From: Rhynchonema sp. JSB1_4
Lineage: Eukaryota > Nematoda > Chromadorea > Monhysterida > Xyalidae
DNA: 38,400 nt
Assembly (NCBI GenBank): GCA_030248065.1
Contig: JASAMV010004970.1
Location: forward strand, 1-38,400
Direction: 5' to 3'
The notes under the pieces were generated by a model. That model searched no databases. It saw only the letters and a program-made list of their open reading frames with translations, and had not been told where the DNA came from. How positions within the stretch are numbered: position 1 is the stretch's first letter; every line of letters starts with the position of its first letter. Shown here piece by piece: positions 8,209 to 16,900 of the stretch. Position numbers and translations under genes: made by a program.

Positions 8209-9533
8209 CACACACTGTAATCGAAATACACAGTACGGTTCCGATCAATCATAACAAGGTTATCAAACTCAGCGTATACAATCATTTCAATTCCTGGCTC
8301 TTTTATAGCTTCACCGAACTGACAGTGAACAATAGTAGAACCTTCTCTGATCAACTCCCAGTTGGAACTATCACTTTGCTCCGGCGTTAGATCGAAAGCA
8401 AACAAACAAAAACAATTCAGAAAATCTTCATAAGCTACCCAGTTACCTGCGTTAACCTCAGTAAGTCCCAAAGTCTCAAACAGATGCACAAATGGACGAA
8501 CAGCTAACTTTTTGGAGAAATCCATTTTCAAAGGTTCTCTGGGAAATATTTGGCCAGCAGCATGTACAGATATTTCAGTGACATTATTCGGTTTGAAACA
8601 GAATGGTGATTTCTTCACAGACCCAAAAAAGTTTTCACTTTCGACAAAACCAACAATTATGCGACGAGGGATTTGTCCGTCAAAAACCGGAGTCGTTGGT
8701 GTATTCTTTCTGCCAGGACTGATATGCATATTTCTCATGGCAACTCTGCGTATAGGGTACTTTGCGGGCCCTCTTTGCAGTGCAGCTTCTAAACCAAGAT
8801 GGACAGAACTAAGAAGTTGTAACTTTTTGATATACCAAACCATATCCAAAACCTCGATTTTGTACGGACCTGCGTTATCTGTAAAACACATCAGACAGAA
8901 GGGATCTGTGTTACGGTGGAGTTCTAGTTGCATGGGGCAGTTGCTGACAAGAACTTTATCTGACATGAACAAATCTACATGAAGAGGTGCCAAAACTTCA
9001 ACAACATTACTGTTTTTAAACATTTTAGACCGATTAATCCATCCGACGTTGTGTTCATCTTCGACATGGCTGGCTGGCATATCTTTCTTGTACAGAGAGC
9101 TATCCAATAACGTGTTCTTCACGTCCCAACCGTAGTTCAGTTCGGTTTCCATCATTGCTCGATATGCGTACAACGGACCACTGTCGAAAGCAAGCTTACC
9201 GTTCATGCTCACTTTGACTTGACGAAATAAGGTTTTGGCAATCATGTTGACAGGACCAACGAGAGGATCAACATCATCTCCTTCTGTTGTTAGGAGTGAT
9301 CCATTTGATCGGACAATTCTCAGCTTGATGTACAAATAGTTTCGAGCCATGTGCACGTAATCTGGTCCAGCAGGTACGGTGAATTGATACGGTCCGTTTG
9401 AAGTTATGCTGTTCACTGGATGTGCGGCATACCAATAGCTTGATTCCACAGCAGCTTGAGTAGGAGGAACAGAGAATATATCAAGAATAGAATTCGACGA
9501 CGGGTGACTGCCCTTATCAATAAGTTGAGCCAT
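8208..9533 (-). CDS. MCP: Major capsid protein, double jelly-roll (Polinton PY/hexon-like)
   Basis: A 441-residue protein of the family often labelled F54H12.2-like in invertebrate genomes, which I take to be the Polinton major capsid protein. Family features are the N terminus with SILDIFSVPPTQAAVESSYW, a beta-rich body, and segments such as LELHRNTDPFCLM, RRVAMRNMHISPGR and GFVESENFFGSVKKSPFCF. The length is within what I expect for this family. Trimers would form the icosahedral shell. The gene starts 5 nt after the stop of the core protein gene, with its own TATA box (9621-9626) inside that gene. No frameshift. Confidence 0.85.
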   Translation of the reverse strand: MAQLIDKGSHPSSNSILDIFSVPPTQAAVESSYWYAAHPVNSITSNGPYQFTVPAGPDYVHMARNYLYIKLRIVRSNGSLLTTEGDDVDPLVGPVNMIAKTLFRQVKVSMNGKLAFDSGPLYAYRAMMETELNYGWDVKNTLLDSSLYKKDMPASHVEDEHNVGWINRSKMFKNSNVVEVLAPLHVDLFMSDKVLVSNCPMQLELHRNTDPFCLMCFTDNAGPYKIEVLDMVWYIKKLQLLSSVHLGLEAALQRGPAKYPIRRVAMRNMHISPGRKNTPTTPVFDGQIPRRIIVGFVESENFFGSVKKSPFCFKPNNVTEISVHAAGQIFPREPLKMDFSKKLAVRPFVHLFETLGLTEVNAGNWVAYEDFLNCFCLFAFDLTPEQSDSSNWELIREGSTIVHCQFGEAIKEPGIEMIVYAEFDNLVMIDRNRTVYFDYSV

Positions 9534-9538
9534 GATGA

Positions 9539-9997
9539 TCAGCCAAAATAAACACCGAGTTGATCAGTTTTGCGTTGACGTTTTGCACGACTGGTAGTCT
9601 TTCGTTTCCGTTTTGTCCCTTTTATAGCCGTGCGAGATTTGCGTTTCTTGACAGGCGTCGTTCTTTTCCCCAATGTACCTCCGGATTGCAGTCTTTGTGC
9701 TGCAGCGTTCAGTAGGGATGCAGCACCAGCTTTACCTCTTGTTTTCACTGATCTTTTCAGGCTCTTTCCAGCAACCAAATCAGATGCGATTTCTGCACCT
9801 GTTCTAAGAGCTTGATTTCCAACAACTCGTCCTGCCGACTTAGCTATTGGAAGTAAGGCACGAAATATACTTCTGAAAATATTGCCAAGACCGGCTCCTC
9901 TTTGATAAGGTAATCCGGTAAAACCAAATCCTTGCTGTTGTTGTTGGAAATACCTGTCCCAGTGTGAATCAGATGCCGGCACGAATAAAACTCTCAT
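9539..9997 (-). CDS. Basic virion core / membrane-active protein
   Basis: A 152-residue protein lying between the two capsid genes. After a Gln run it has a glycine-containing amphipathic segment (GLGNIFRSIFRALLPIAKSA), resembling the membrane-active helices of adenovirus pVI-type proteins. The C-terminal half is extremely Lys/Arg-rich (KRTTPVKKRKSRTAI, TKRKRKTTSRAKRQRK), as expected for a DNA-condensing core protein. The position in the gene order matches small basic proteins of Polintons and adintoviruses. It may be processed by PRO. ATG 9997 lies inside the 3' end of the minor capsid gene, with TATAAAG at 10068-10074. Confidence 0.7.
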   Translation of the reverse strand: MRVLFVPASDSHWDRYFQQQQQGFGFTGLPYQRGAGLGNIFRSIFRALLPIAKSAGRVVGNQALRTGAEIASDLVAGKSLKRSVKTRGKAGAASLLNAAAQRLQSGGTLGKRTTPVKKRKSRTAIKGTKRKRKTTSRAKRQRKTDQLGVYFG

Positions 9998-10796
9998 TTT
10001 TTCTGCGAAAGTGCAGCTTCAGGACAGTTTTTCCGTAAGCAAATGCAATTGGTTTGTTCTGATCTGTCTTTATACTGATTTCGACAGTGGAAAATTCTTT
10101 CTTAAGTACTCCCACGTAATGAGGAGCAATGAATGTGCGTTCAACTATTTGTCCATAGTGACCAGAGACAGGTACTGTGCGGAGTAAAGGGACGTTCGTA
10201 TCACCAACAATCTGAGGTTCACAAAGATCACAATAGATGTATATGCTCTCTAATCCCCCACGTAGATCTGGGGGGTAATGAGCTGTCACCGATTCTTGAA
10301 ACATACGATCTTGAAAACCCATAATATACTGCAGCTGAGGTGACAGAACGACACCTAGCTTATGTGACTTTTCAATGTCAATGCCAAACTTGTTACGGAT
10401 TCGACCATAATGAAATGTTACTGCTTGCTTCACAATCTGACGTTCACGATATTCAAGTTTATCAAAGGCAAGTATCAGCGATCGATAGAGTTCATCTGCA
10501 CTCTCGTAGTAACCGGGTTCCAGTTTAATTTTGTACGTGGGTGGTGTAACAGTTTCAGTACGACGATGTTTGTAATCAATCACCAATATCTCATTATTGT
10601 GCATATTGTTCCATTCCATAAGAGAGTTCAAATTATTCCAGCTAAATGGATATAGAATTTCCACGAGTGCAACTTCCCATTCTCCGTGTAACTGAATGTT
10701 TTGCGGGAGAGTAACACGGAATTCTGAAGACGTGTTCCCTTTGGTATCTCTGCTTTTTGTGTTCGACGGCAACGTAACATAGAACTCACTTTTCAT
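9969..10796 (-). CDS. PX: Minor capsid protein (penton-like, Polinton PX)
   Basis: A 275-residue protein with the typical start MKSEFYVTLPSNTKSR, then FRVTLPQNIQL and WEVALVEILYPFSWNN, the signature of the Polinton penton/minor capsid family. The C-terminal half, with LSPQLQYIMGFQ and SIYIYCDL, fits the single jelly-roll fold. It should occupy the five-fold vertices of the particle. The 3' end overlaps the core protein start by 29 nt. Its TATAAAA box (10885-10891) lies inside the upstream membrane-protein gene. Intact. Confidence 0.85.
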   Translation of the reverse strand: MKSEFYVTLPSNTKSRDTKGNTSSEFRVTLPQNIQLHGEWEVALVEILYPFSWNNLNSLMEWNNMHNNEILVIDYKHRRTETVTPPTYKIKLEPGYYESADELYRSLILAFDKLEYRERQIVKQAVTFHYGRIRNKFGIDIEKSHKLGVVLSPQLQYIMGFQDRMFQESVTAHYPPDLRGGLESIYIYCDLCEPQIVGDTNVPLLRTVPVSGHYGQIVERTFIAPHYVGVLKKEFSTVEISIKTDQNKPIAFAYGKTVLKLHFRRKNESFIRAGI

Positions 10797-11028
10797 GTCG
10801 TCGTTTCAATGTAGGGTTCGGCAGAAGATATCCCATGCAGCTGCTCAGAAGAATAATCCACATTTTCGATTCACTGTCGTCATCTTTTATACTCAGGTTT
10901 ATAATGGATGTGATGACAATAACGTAGATCAACACGACTTGAACGGCAAACACAAATTGTTGACGAGGAATATCGTGACCGAAGGCGTACCAGTTTCTCT
11001 CTGTACTACTGGTATCACTGACATCCAT
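10786..11028 (-). CDS. Small Polinton membrane protein
   Basis: An 80-residue protein with one clear membrane segment (residues about 25-45, FAVQVVLIYVIVITSIINLS) and a second hydrophobic stretch MWIILLSSCMGYLLPNP followed by a basic tail. Small proteins with this two-helix layout and a terminal LLPNP motif recur next to the penton gene in invertebrate Polintons. Its role is unknown; a virion or host-membrane component is possible. ATG 11028 is about 30 nt downstream of TATATAAG (11056-11063), which overlaps the integrase 3' end. It overlaps the PX start by 11 nt. Confidence 0.7.
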   Translation of the reverse strand: MDVSDTSSTERNWYAFGHDIPRQQFVFAVQVVLIYVIVITSIINLSIKDDDSESKMWIILLSSCMGYLLPNPTLKRRHEK

Positions 11029-11056
11029 TACGAAGATAATACAATGAGATAGCTAC

Positions 11057-12127
11057 TTATATACTCACAAGCTCATCGTTACGTATCCAAGATAGATCGG
11101 ATTCATCATTAAATTTTACCAAATGCCACAAAATACCGTCTCTTTTCTCAGTTTTACGTAACGACTGAATTATTTTGACGGGTACGTCCTGATCCCGGAC
11201 TCTGACGAGCTCATCAGCGTAGAACACACCTATAACTGGGTCGTCGTCCGCATCCTTCAGTTCATATGTAACAGGGCTTCGATTCCTAGTTATTTTTGCA
11301 ATTGTGTAAACGTTTTTGCTAAATGTTGGCCAGTATCCCTTTGAGAGTTTATGTTTTTCTATTTTTATTCGAACCTTATCATTCAATCTGAATCTTTTCG
11401 CAGTTGGTTTTGCGTTCGAGCCGTAGAGTTTCTGCCATATTTCAGTTTGATTCTGGCGAGTGACTTCAATAGGAGCACGTCCGATTGTGCGGTGAAACGA
11501 GCGATTTGTGGCTTCAATCAAAGATGGCAGTACGTCGACGTATCGTTGCGTTTTGTGTTTCGTGAAATGGCGCCATATTCGTGACTTTAGTGTACGGATG
11601 TACCGTTCGACAACAGCACATTTGATTTCTGGTGAAGTGCTAAACTTGTGTCGGATGTCATGACGGGAAAGGCATTCCTGAAACGGCTTGCCCACGAATT
11701 CAAGTCCTCTGTCCGTCGTCAATGTCCAAGGCTTTCTTCCAGACTCGGCAATGATACTGTCAGTAGCAGAAGCAACTTCTTGCGGCGTTTTCCGTTTCAA
11801 CAACCTGGCAAATACGTAACGGCTTAGGACATCGATGTAAACCAAAATATAAGCAACACCACCGTTGCGTGTCTTCAACTGGTTCATATCAGCTAAATCT
11901 CCTTGCCAATCGATGTCTATTCCTGCAGTGCGTGTGATGTTACGTTTAAATCTTTGACGAACTGGTTTGTGACGTGTGTATGTTTCCTGTTTCGACAAAA
12001 ATTTCTTGACCTCGTTCAAGGTAACTTTTATTTTACGACGTTTGCATTCACCATAGACAGCATTAACACCAGCGAAACAAGCAGGACTACTTAAATTGTA
12101 GTAAACATCCCTCAGCTGACGTTCCAT
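11057..12127 (-). CDS. INT: Retroviral-type (rve) integrase with C-terminal chromo-like domain
   Basis: A 356-residue integrase counted from ATG 12127; the frame is open a further six codons to a GTG. Catalytic residues are Asp77 (WQGDLADM), Asp139 (TTDRGLEF) and Glu174 (VVERYIRTLKSRIWR), with 34 residues between the second Asp and the Glu, as in the D,D-35-E family. The last 60 residues (IIQSLRKTEKRDGILWHLVK and SDLSWIRNDEL) resemble the chromo-like tail of Polinton and Ty3-type integrases, which can steer insertion to chromatin. It acts on the TIR ends. TATAAA at 12181-12186 lies in the upstream gene. Confidence 0.92.
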   Translation of the reverse strand: MERQLRDVYYNLSSPACFAGVNAVYGECKRRKIKVTLNEVKKFLSKQETYTRHKPVRQRFKRNITRTAGIDIDWQGDLADMNQLKTRNGGVAYILVYIDVLSRYVFARLLKRKTPQEVASATDSIIAESGRKPWTLTTDRGLEFVGKPFQECLSRHDIRHKFSTSPEIKCAVVERYIRTLKSRIWRHFTKHKTQRYVDVLPSLIEATNRSFHRTIGRAPIEVTRQNQTEIWQKLYGSNAKPTAKRFRLNDKVRIKIEKHKLSKGYWPTFSKNVYTIAKITRNRSPVTYELKDADDDPVIGVFYADELVRVRDQDVPVKIIQSLRKTEKRDGILWHLVKFNDESDLSWIRNDELVSI

Positions 12128-12129
12128 AT

Positions 12130-12912
12130 CTACAACGGGCTCCACCGAACAGGTGCCTTCCTGCTACGAAAGGTCCTGGTTTTATACTGCTTGGGAGTAC
12201 TGTTCACAGCCGAAGAGGTTCCAACAGAATTGGATCTTTTTGTGTTGTTATTCCGAACTGAAGACGGCACAGGAGACTTAGAAGTAGGTAAGAGATCAGT
12301 AGACGTCTTTGCTGGGTCAGTTGAGTGATGCAACAAACTCTTATTAGTAATCAAAGAGCGAGGTACATTATGATCAGTGATTGCAGAACGAAATTCTTGC
12401 CAGCCGGGAGGTGCATTGGAAGCATTACCTGGTTTGACAAAAGCGTGAATAAGATGAATTAAGTTAGAGCCGGCAACTTTCTGTCCTTTATAAATCATTT
12501 CGTTTGAGTCGTTCCACTTTATATCAGGGTTCTTCTTCAAATAATTCAGAAGCGATGTAGCTTTTCCAGTCCACCTGTTGCTTAAATTCGACAGCAAATC
12601 CGATTCCAAAATTGTCTGTTCGAGCTCTGGAGTCTGCTCGACCAGCGGAGTCGTCGAGATAGACGACTGTTCCATCGGGTGTACTTCTTTACCTCTGATT
12701 GTGGCATACCTTCGAAATGTTTGCTGGTACTTTACCACTTTCTCTTCAGGTGTCAGTGTATTGTCTTGGAGAATCCGTTTCATTTCTTGATCCAGCCTAC
12801 TGAGTTCAACGATGGGTGAATTGGTTAAGTGTTGCTGCTCTTCGTTTTGTCGTTGAACCAAACGATCGACGAAACTGGCGGGCACCAAGGCCATTTTTCG
12901 GACGTGATTCAT
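12130..12912 (-). CDS. Conserved Polinton structural-module protein, 260 aa
   Basis: A 260-residue protein with N terminus MALVPASFVDRLVQRQ (from a second Met at residue 7), a helical region LSRLDQEMKRILQDNTL and a downstream globular piece containing LLNYLKKNPDIKWNDSNEMI and GSNLIHLIHAFVKPG. I recognise this as a protein recurrently present beside the integrase and ATPase genes in metazoan Polintons, with no firm biochemical role; a virion or core component is likely. The C terminus is basic and Ser/Thr-rich. The start overlaps the preceding gene's stop by 4 nt (ATGA). TATAAAG (13056-13062) is about 145 bp upstream. Confidence 0.7.
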   Translation of the reverse strand: MNHVRKMALVPASFVDRLVQRQNEEQQHLTNSPIVELSRLDQEMKRILQDNTLTPEEKVVKYQQTFRRYATIRGKEVHPMEQSSISTTPLVEQTPELEQTILESDLLSNLSNRWTGKATSLLNYLKKNPDIKWNDSNEMIYKGQKVAGSNLIHLIHAFVKPGNASNAPPGWQEFRSAITDHNVPRSLITNKSLLHHSTDPAKTSTDLLPTSKSPVPSSVRNNNTKRSNSVGTSSAVNSTPKQYKTRTFRSRKAPVRWSPL

Positions 12913-13232
12913 TTCAGTAACTCCGTCAGTAATGCGATTGCCGGAGTGAGAATATACGGGATGAATCCTCCTTGTTGTGTAAATATCTTACGTCTTTGGT
13001 TTAGATCAAGATCCTTTCGAGAGAGACGTCGTAGATTCCTCTGATGACGTTTCAGCTTTATACGACGAAGTCGATCCAGCTTCACATTGCCGTTCAAAAT
13101 GTTTTTAATAATTTCACACAATGCCAACAACAGTTCTTTGTCACCGTACTTTAGAACAGCTTTCCTTACTCTTGGAGAAGCTTTCTGCAACAGCAGCAAA
13201 GTGTTGAAATTCCTTTTGACTCGAGCTGACAT
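12909..13232 (-). CDS. Conserved small Polinton protein with C-terminal hydrophobic segment
   Basis: A 107-residue protein. It starts MSARVKRNFNTLLLLQKASP and continues with a helical domain KAVLKYGDKELLLALCEI, a basic stretch RLRRIKLKRHQRNLRRLSRK, and ends GGFIPYILTPAIALLTELLK. This plan (helical, then Arg/Lys-rich, then a GGF hydrophobic tail) recurs in Polintons of many animals. The tail could insert in membrane or capsid. Function unknown. TATAAATA at 13261-13268 is about 30 bp upstream of the ATG. Confidence 0.75.
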   Translation of the reverse strand: MSARVKRNFNTLLLLQKASPRVRKAVLKYGDKELLLALCEIIKNILNGNVKLDRLRRIKLKRHQRNLRRLSRKDLDLNQRRKIFTQQGGFIPYILTPAIALLTELLK

Positions 13233-13263
13233 TATGAATGCGTCTGATAAAACGATTCTCTAT

Positions 13264-13905
13264 TTATACCTTTGGCTCATACACGTAACATACAGGATCA
13301 TCGGGAAACACACAAGTTCGTAAGCGAAGATAATCTGGTGTGGAAGGTTCAAGATCTAACAACAAGTAACCGTACGGTTTTTGGCATGCGTCATCAAATG
13401 ATTCCAAGAGACATTTCTGTGCCGTGGGGTACACCTGACGAGCAATATTCATTAGTTGCAACCGATCAGACGGATTTTTCATCAAAATTAAGTAATGGCT
13501 GTTAATTCTAGCCGTGCGAAGATTATCGAAGAACAAGTTCTGAACAATGTGAAGAATAGACAAATTCCAATGATGACTACCTTGACAAAACAAAGTATTT
13601 AGTTCATCTTTCTTCTTACGTCCAAAGGCTTGCATCAGGTCATCACAAATTAGAAGTTTACGTGTATGTTTATCTTCTTTAAGTTGTGGCAAATCCGGTA
13701 TTCCCTCAATCAGTTCAACAATTGGGTTCTGCTCTAATTCTCGATATCCGTCTTGCCATTCACCGTAACACCAGTATATTTTCTCAGGCGGTGGAGTAAT
13801 TAATTCATGTGCGTGTTTGACGAATTGTTTTGCCCAAACAGTTTTGCCACACTTTGTTCCTGCTGACAAGCATGCAGTGAAAGGAAATTTGAAACGAAGA
13901 TCCAT
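13264..13905 (-). CDS. ATP: Genome-packaging ATPase (A32/FtsK-HerA type)
   Basis: A 213-residue P-loop ATPase. Walker A is SAGTKCGKT (residues 14-22), with Ala in place of the first Gly; Walker B is KLLICDDLMQ. The motif TLFCQGSHHWNLSILHIVQN with its sensor-like Gln/Asn is typical of Polinton ATPases. It should pump element DNA into capsids. The start at 13905 is preferred to an upstream extension because TATATAAA lies at 13936-13943 and the sequence beyond is the end of PolB. Intact and of normal length for the family. Confidence 0.88.
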   Translation of the reverse strand: MDLRFKFPFTACLSAGTKCGKTVWAKQFVKHAHELITPPPEKIYWCYGEWQDGYRELEQNPIVELIEGIPDLPQLKEDKHTRKLLICDDLMQAFGRKKKDELNTLFCQGSHHWNLSILHIVQNLFFDNLRTARINSHYLILMKNPSDRLQLMNIARQVYPTAQKCLLESFDDACQKPYGYLLLDLEPSTPDYLRLRTCVFPDDPVCYVYEPKV

Positions 13906-13946
13906 GATTTGAGAACAAATTTTTATTTGCGAAGGTTTATATAGGT

Positions 13947-16900
13947 TCACACATAACCAAATGGAAAGCAAACACCGAAGCCGGGAAGAACATGACATTT
14001 GTCGTACACAATTGAATAGGTTTTGTTCTGTGTTTTGGTCACAATTTGACAATTGGGATCACGGGCGATTTTGGGAGCAACAATGTCCACATCTCCGGTG
14101 TCTTCACCAAAATGGTCCCAGTCGATGAAATTGAGCACTTTCTCCTTCAGGGTTTCGAAATTCAACAATTCGGAGGCGGCACTGGACAACGTGAATCCTC
14201 GGATCTTGATCGATGTGCCATCTTTGTCTCCGTTCTTGTACTTGTAGGCGTATTGTTTGGGTCCTGCAATGCATTGCATTGTTAGATGAGGCACAAAAAA
14301 TGAATAATGCTAGAAAAACCGACCGGCTGACACGAATTCAGTGATGATTCCTCCGTCAAGTTCATCCGTTAGATCACCGAGATAGTCACCAGTCGGTGGT
14401 TCGTAGTCGTCCATGGGCCGTGACGTATAGATCACCTGCGAAAACAATAATGATCATCATATATTTCATTGATTAATTGTTAACACAAACCGAGTCCGTA
14501 TCCCAGTACAGTGCTCGAATATCCAGCTTCTCCAGGTATGTGAACAGTTTGAGTCGGGCTTGTGCGGTGACCCAAGCGGCGATCACAGTATTGGCGTGCT
14601 GAAACAGTTTACTGGTATGGTAGTCGCTGGTTTGCCACTGATCAAATGCATTGAACAAACCTCTAATTCTTCTACGAACTCATCCAAGTGTCGGTAAGTC
14701 ACTTGTGCCATTTCTCCGATCGGTTGAATGTCAAGTATTTCCAGCCCCGGATCCGTCACCGTCTTGAAGTACTCGTCAGGATTTTGGAAGAATACCGTTT
14801 TGGCCATAGCCGAGCGTTGTCCGAATTTTCCTGCAAATATTTGGGATTGTTTTCTTGTTTAGGTACTAAATTAAGAGATGAACCAACCCCAAAAGGAATT
14901 TAAGCACAACTTGGCCAGCGAACGAAGGCCTGGGTTGAACTCGATTTTATCCTTATCCAACCGAATCCCTTCCTTCTGTTCGAAATCGTCAATGTACTTG
15001 TCCTTGTCGTCATCCGATTGCACCCATGCCGGCCATCCACTGGCTTCCTGTTTGATCTTCAGGAAACAGTTGATGTATGACGTAAACATGCCTGTGTTCC
15101 CGTCCTTGCCATCGTACTGTTCCCATTTCTCGTAGTGATAGACCTGCATGTTTGACGGTTAAACTTTGGCAACTTATGAATAGTTAAAGCTGACGAACCT
15201 CGGCAATGTCCAGTACAGTGTAGCCCATTTCGAGAGCTTTGTACACCTCACACGTGGCCCAACAGCCCCAAAATGCACGTTCGTCTGGAGAATGTTCACA
15301 CTTGTTTTTTGAATGAACAGCGGCACACGACACACACAGATGGAACAATAACTTCTTTCCAACACGTTGTGGCAGAACGGCGTGGATCAGATTTTTTGGT
15401 GGCAGAACCCGGCATTTGATGAGACCTGAAAGGAGTGGATTATTCCCCCAGAATAAATACTTAAATTAAAGTTTAAACTCACCGTGGTACGGTCGATTAT
15501 CCTTTGTCACAGGCTCGAAGTTCTCTGTTTTGACAGATGGATGGCCGACGGGGAACGTCCCGTATTTGCAGACCTGCGAAACATGTTTATGTTCAGATTA
15601 TGCAATCCGCGCCGCTGTAAAGGTACTAACCCACGGATACAACGAGCAGACGTCCACATAACGTGCGGTTTCCTCTCCCGCTGCCTTCCAGTACATGTGA
15701 CCACAGTTCGTCCTCCCTGAAACTCTCAAGAATTACATTGCAGTTCTTCAGTAAGTGATTGCCATACTCACCTCCGTAGAATGCCTCCCTTGGGTCCATT
15801 GGCTCATGGATCTGAACCCCCTTGACGAACGAATTCATTTCGGGATTGTTGCGGCACTGCTTGTTGAATTGACACTCCCAAATCGATGTGATGTGGTAGC
15901 CCTGTGCCTCCAAATCCTGTTCTCGTTGACGAGTTTCTTTGCGAACCATGTATGCCGAGATCTTCTTCACAGGTAGAATGGTATTGTCCTTCGGGAAACA
16001 AGTGGGACATCCGTGGTAGACCTAAAATTTTGCAAATTATTCACAGAATTCAAACTGCTCCGTATCAAACTTACACATCCGTTGAATTCGTAGATTTGCG
16101 AGGGATCGTTTCTCAATTGTCCGTCAACCTTGTACTGACCAATGCGTACTTCTCCACCGTTCCTGGCATGTTGCATGTCGAGGTTTTGACTGTGTGCCAA
16201 CCATTTCACCCACTTGATACCGGCAATGCTGAAACTTTCATGTTTTTTATGTGAATGTTTGGTCATAGAGCCATTAGTTACCTGTGTTTGTCGTTCCTTC
16301 TATACCCCCCGTGCGGCACCACTGCGATCGTGTTTGGTTTCAGGAATCGTTTCTTGAATATGGACATGCACAGACTGGCGATGGTGGTTGAGGTCAGGAA
16401 TGGATCGATGCCGTGTTCGGACAGGATCAGATGACGAAACTTCATACAGGCTTTCATCAAAATCTCCACGTCCATTTCACAGTATCGAGACAACTGATCT
16501 TGGAAGTTGAACAGTTTGCACAATTCAGACTCGTCCTTGTACCTGCGATGCTGTTTCGTGTATTACTAGTTATACACAACAGTATAAAAGACCAACCATT
16601 TCAGGAACTCTTCTTTGACTTTCGGCTTCATGTTGTCTGGGTCGTAGTACTTGATATCGGGCAACGGACCGACGTAATTCCAGTTGTCCATGGTGTTGAA
16701 TCGATGCGGGAACGTACCCTTACACCCCGTGATGCCCATGGCCTTGGGGAGACTGGACAACGGCATGGGGAGGAAGTTGAGACTGTCGATGATGGTGATG
16801 TCTGCCGTAGGTACGTAGACCTGAATACATCTTCAAAGTCCTTTGTGATAGTTGGATACAAAGACAAGGAGCACAACCTTAAAGAATTCCAGTCCCCTCT

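Noticed and set aside
8512..8982. A 156-codon plus-strand frame antisense to the capsid gene
   Set aside because: Shadow of the major capsid protein; no promoter module and no recognisable sequence.
14599..14660. Apparent frameshift in PolB between the LEE and NTVIAAW segments
   Set aside because: A 62-nt GT-AG intron ending CTGTTTCAG joins the frames exactly in phase, like the other 18 junctions.
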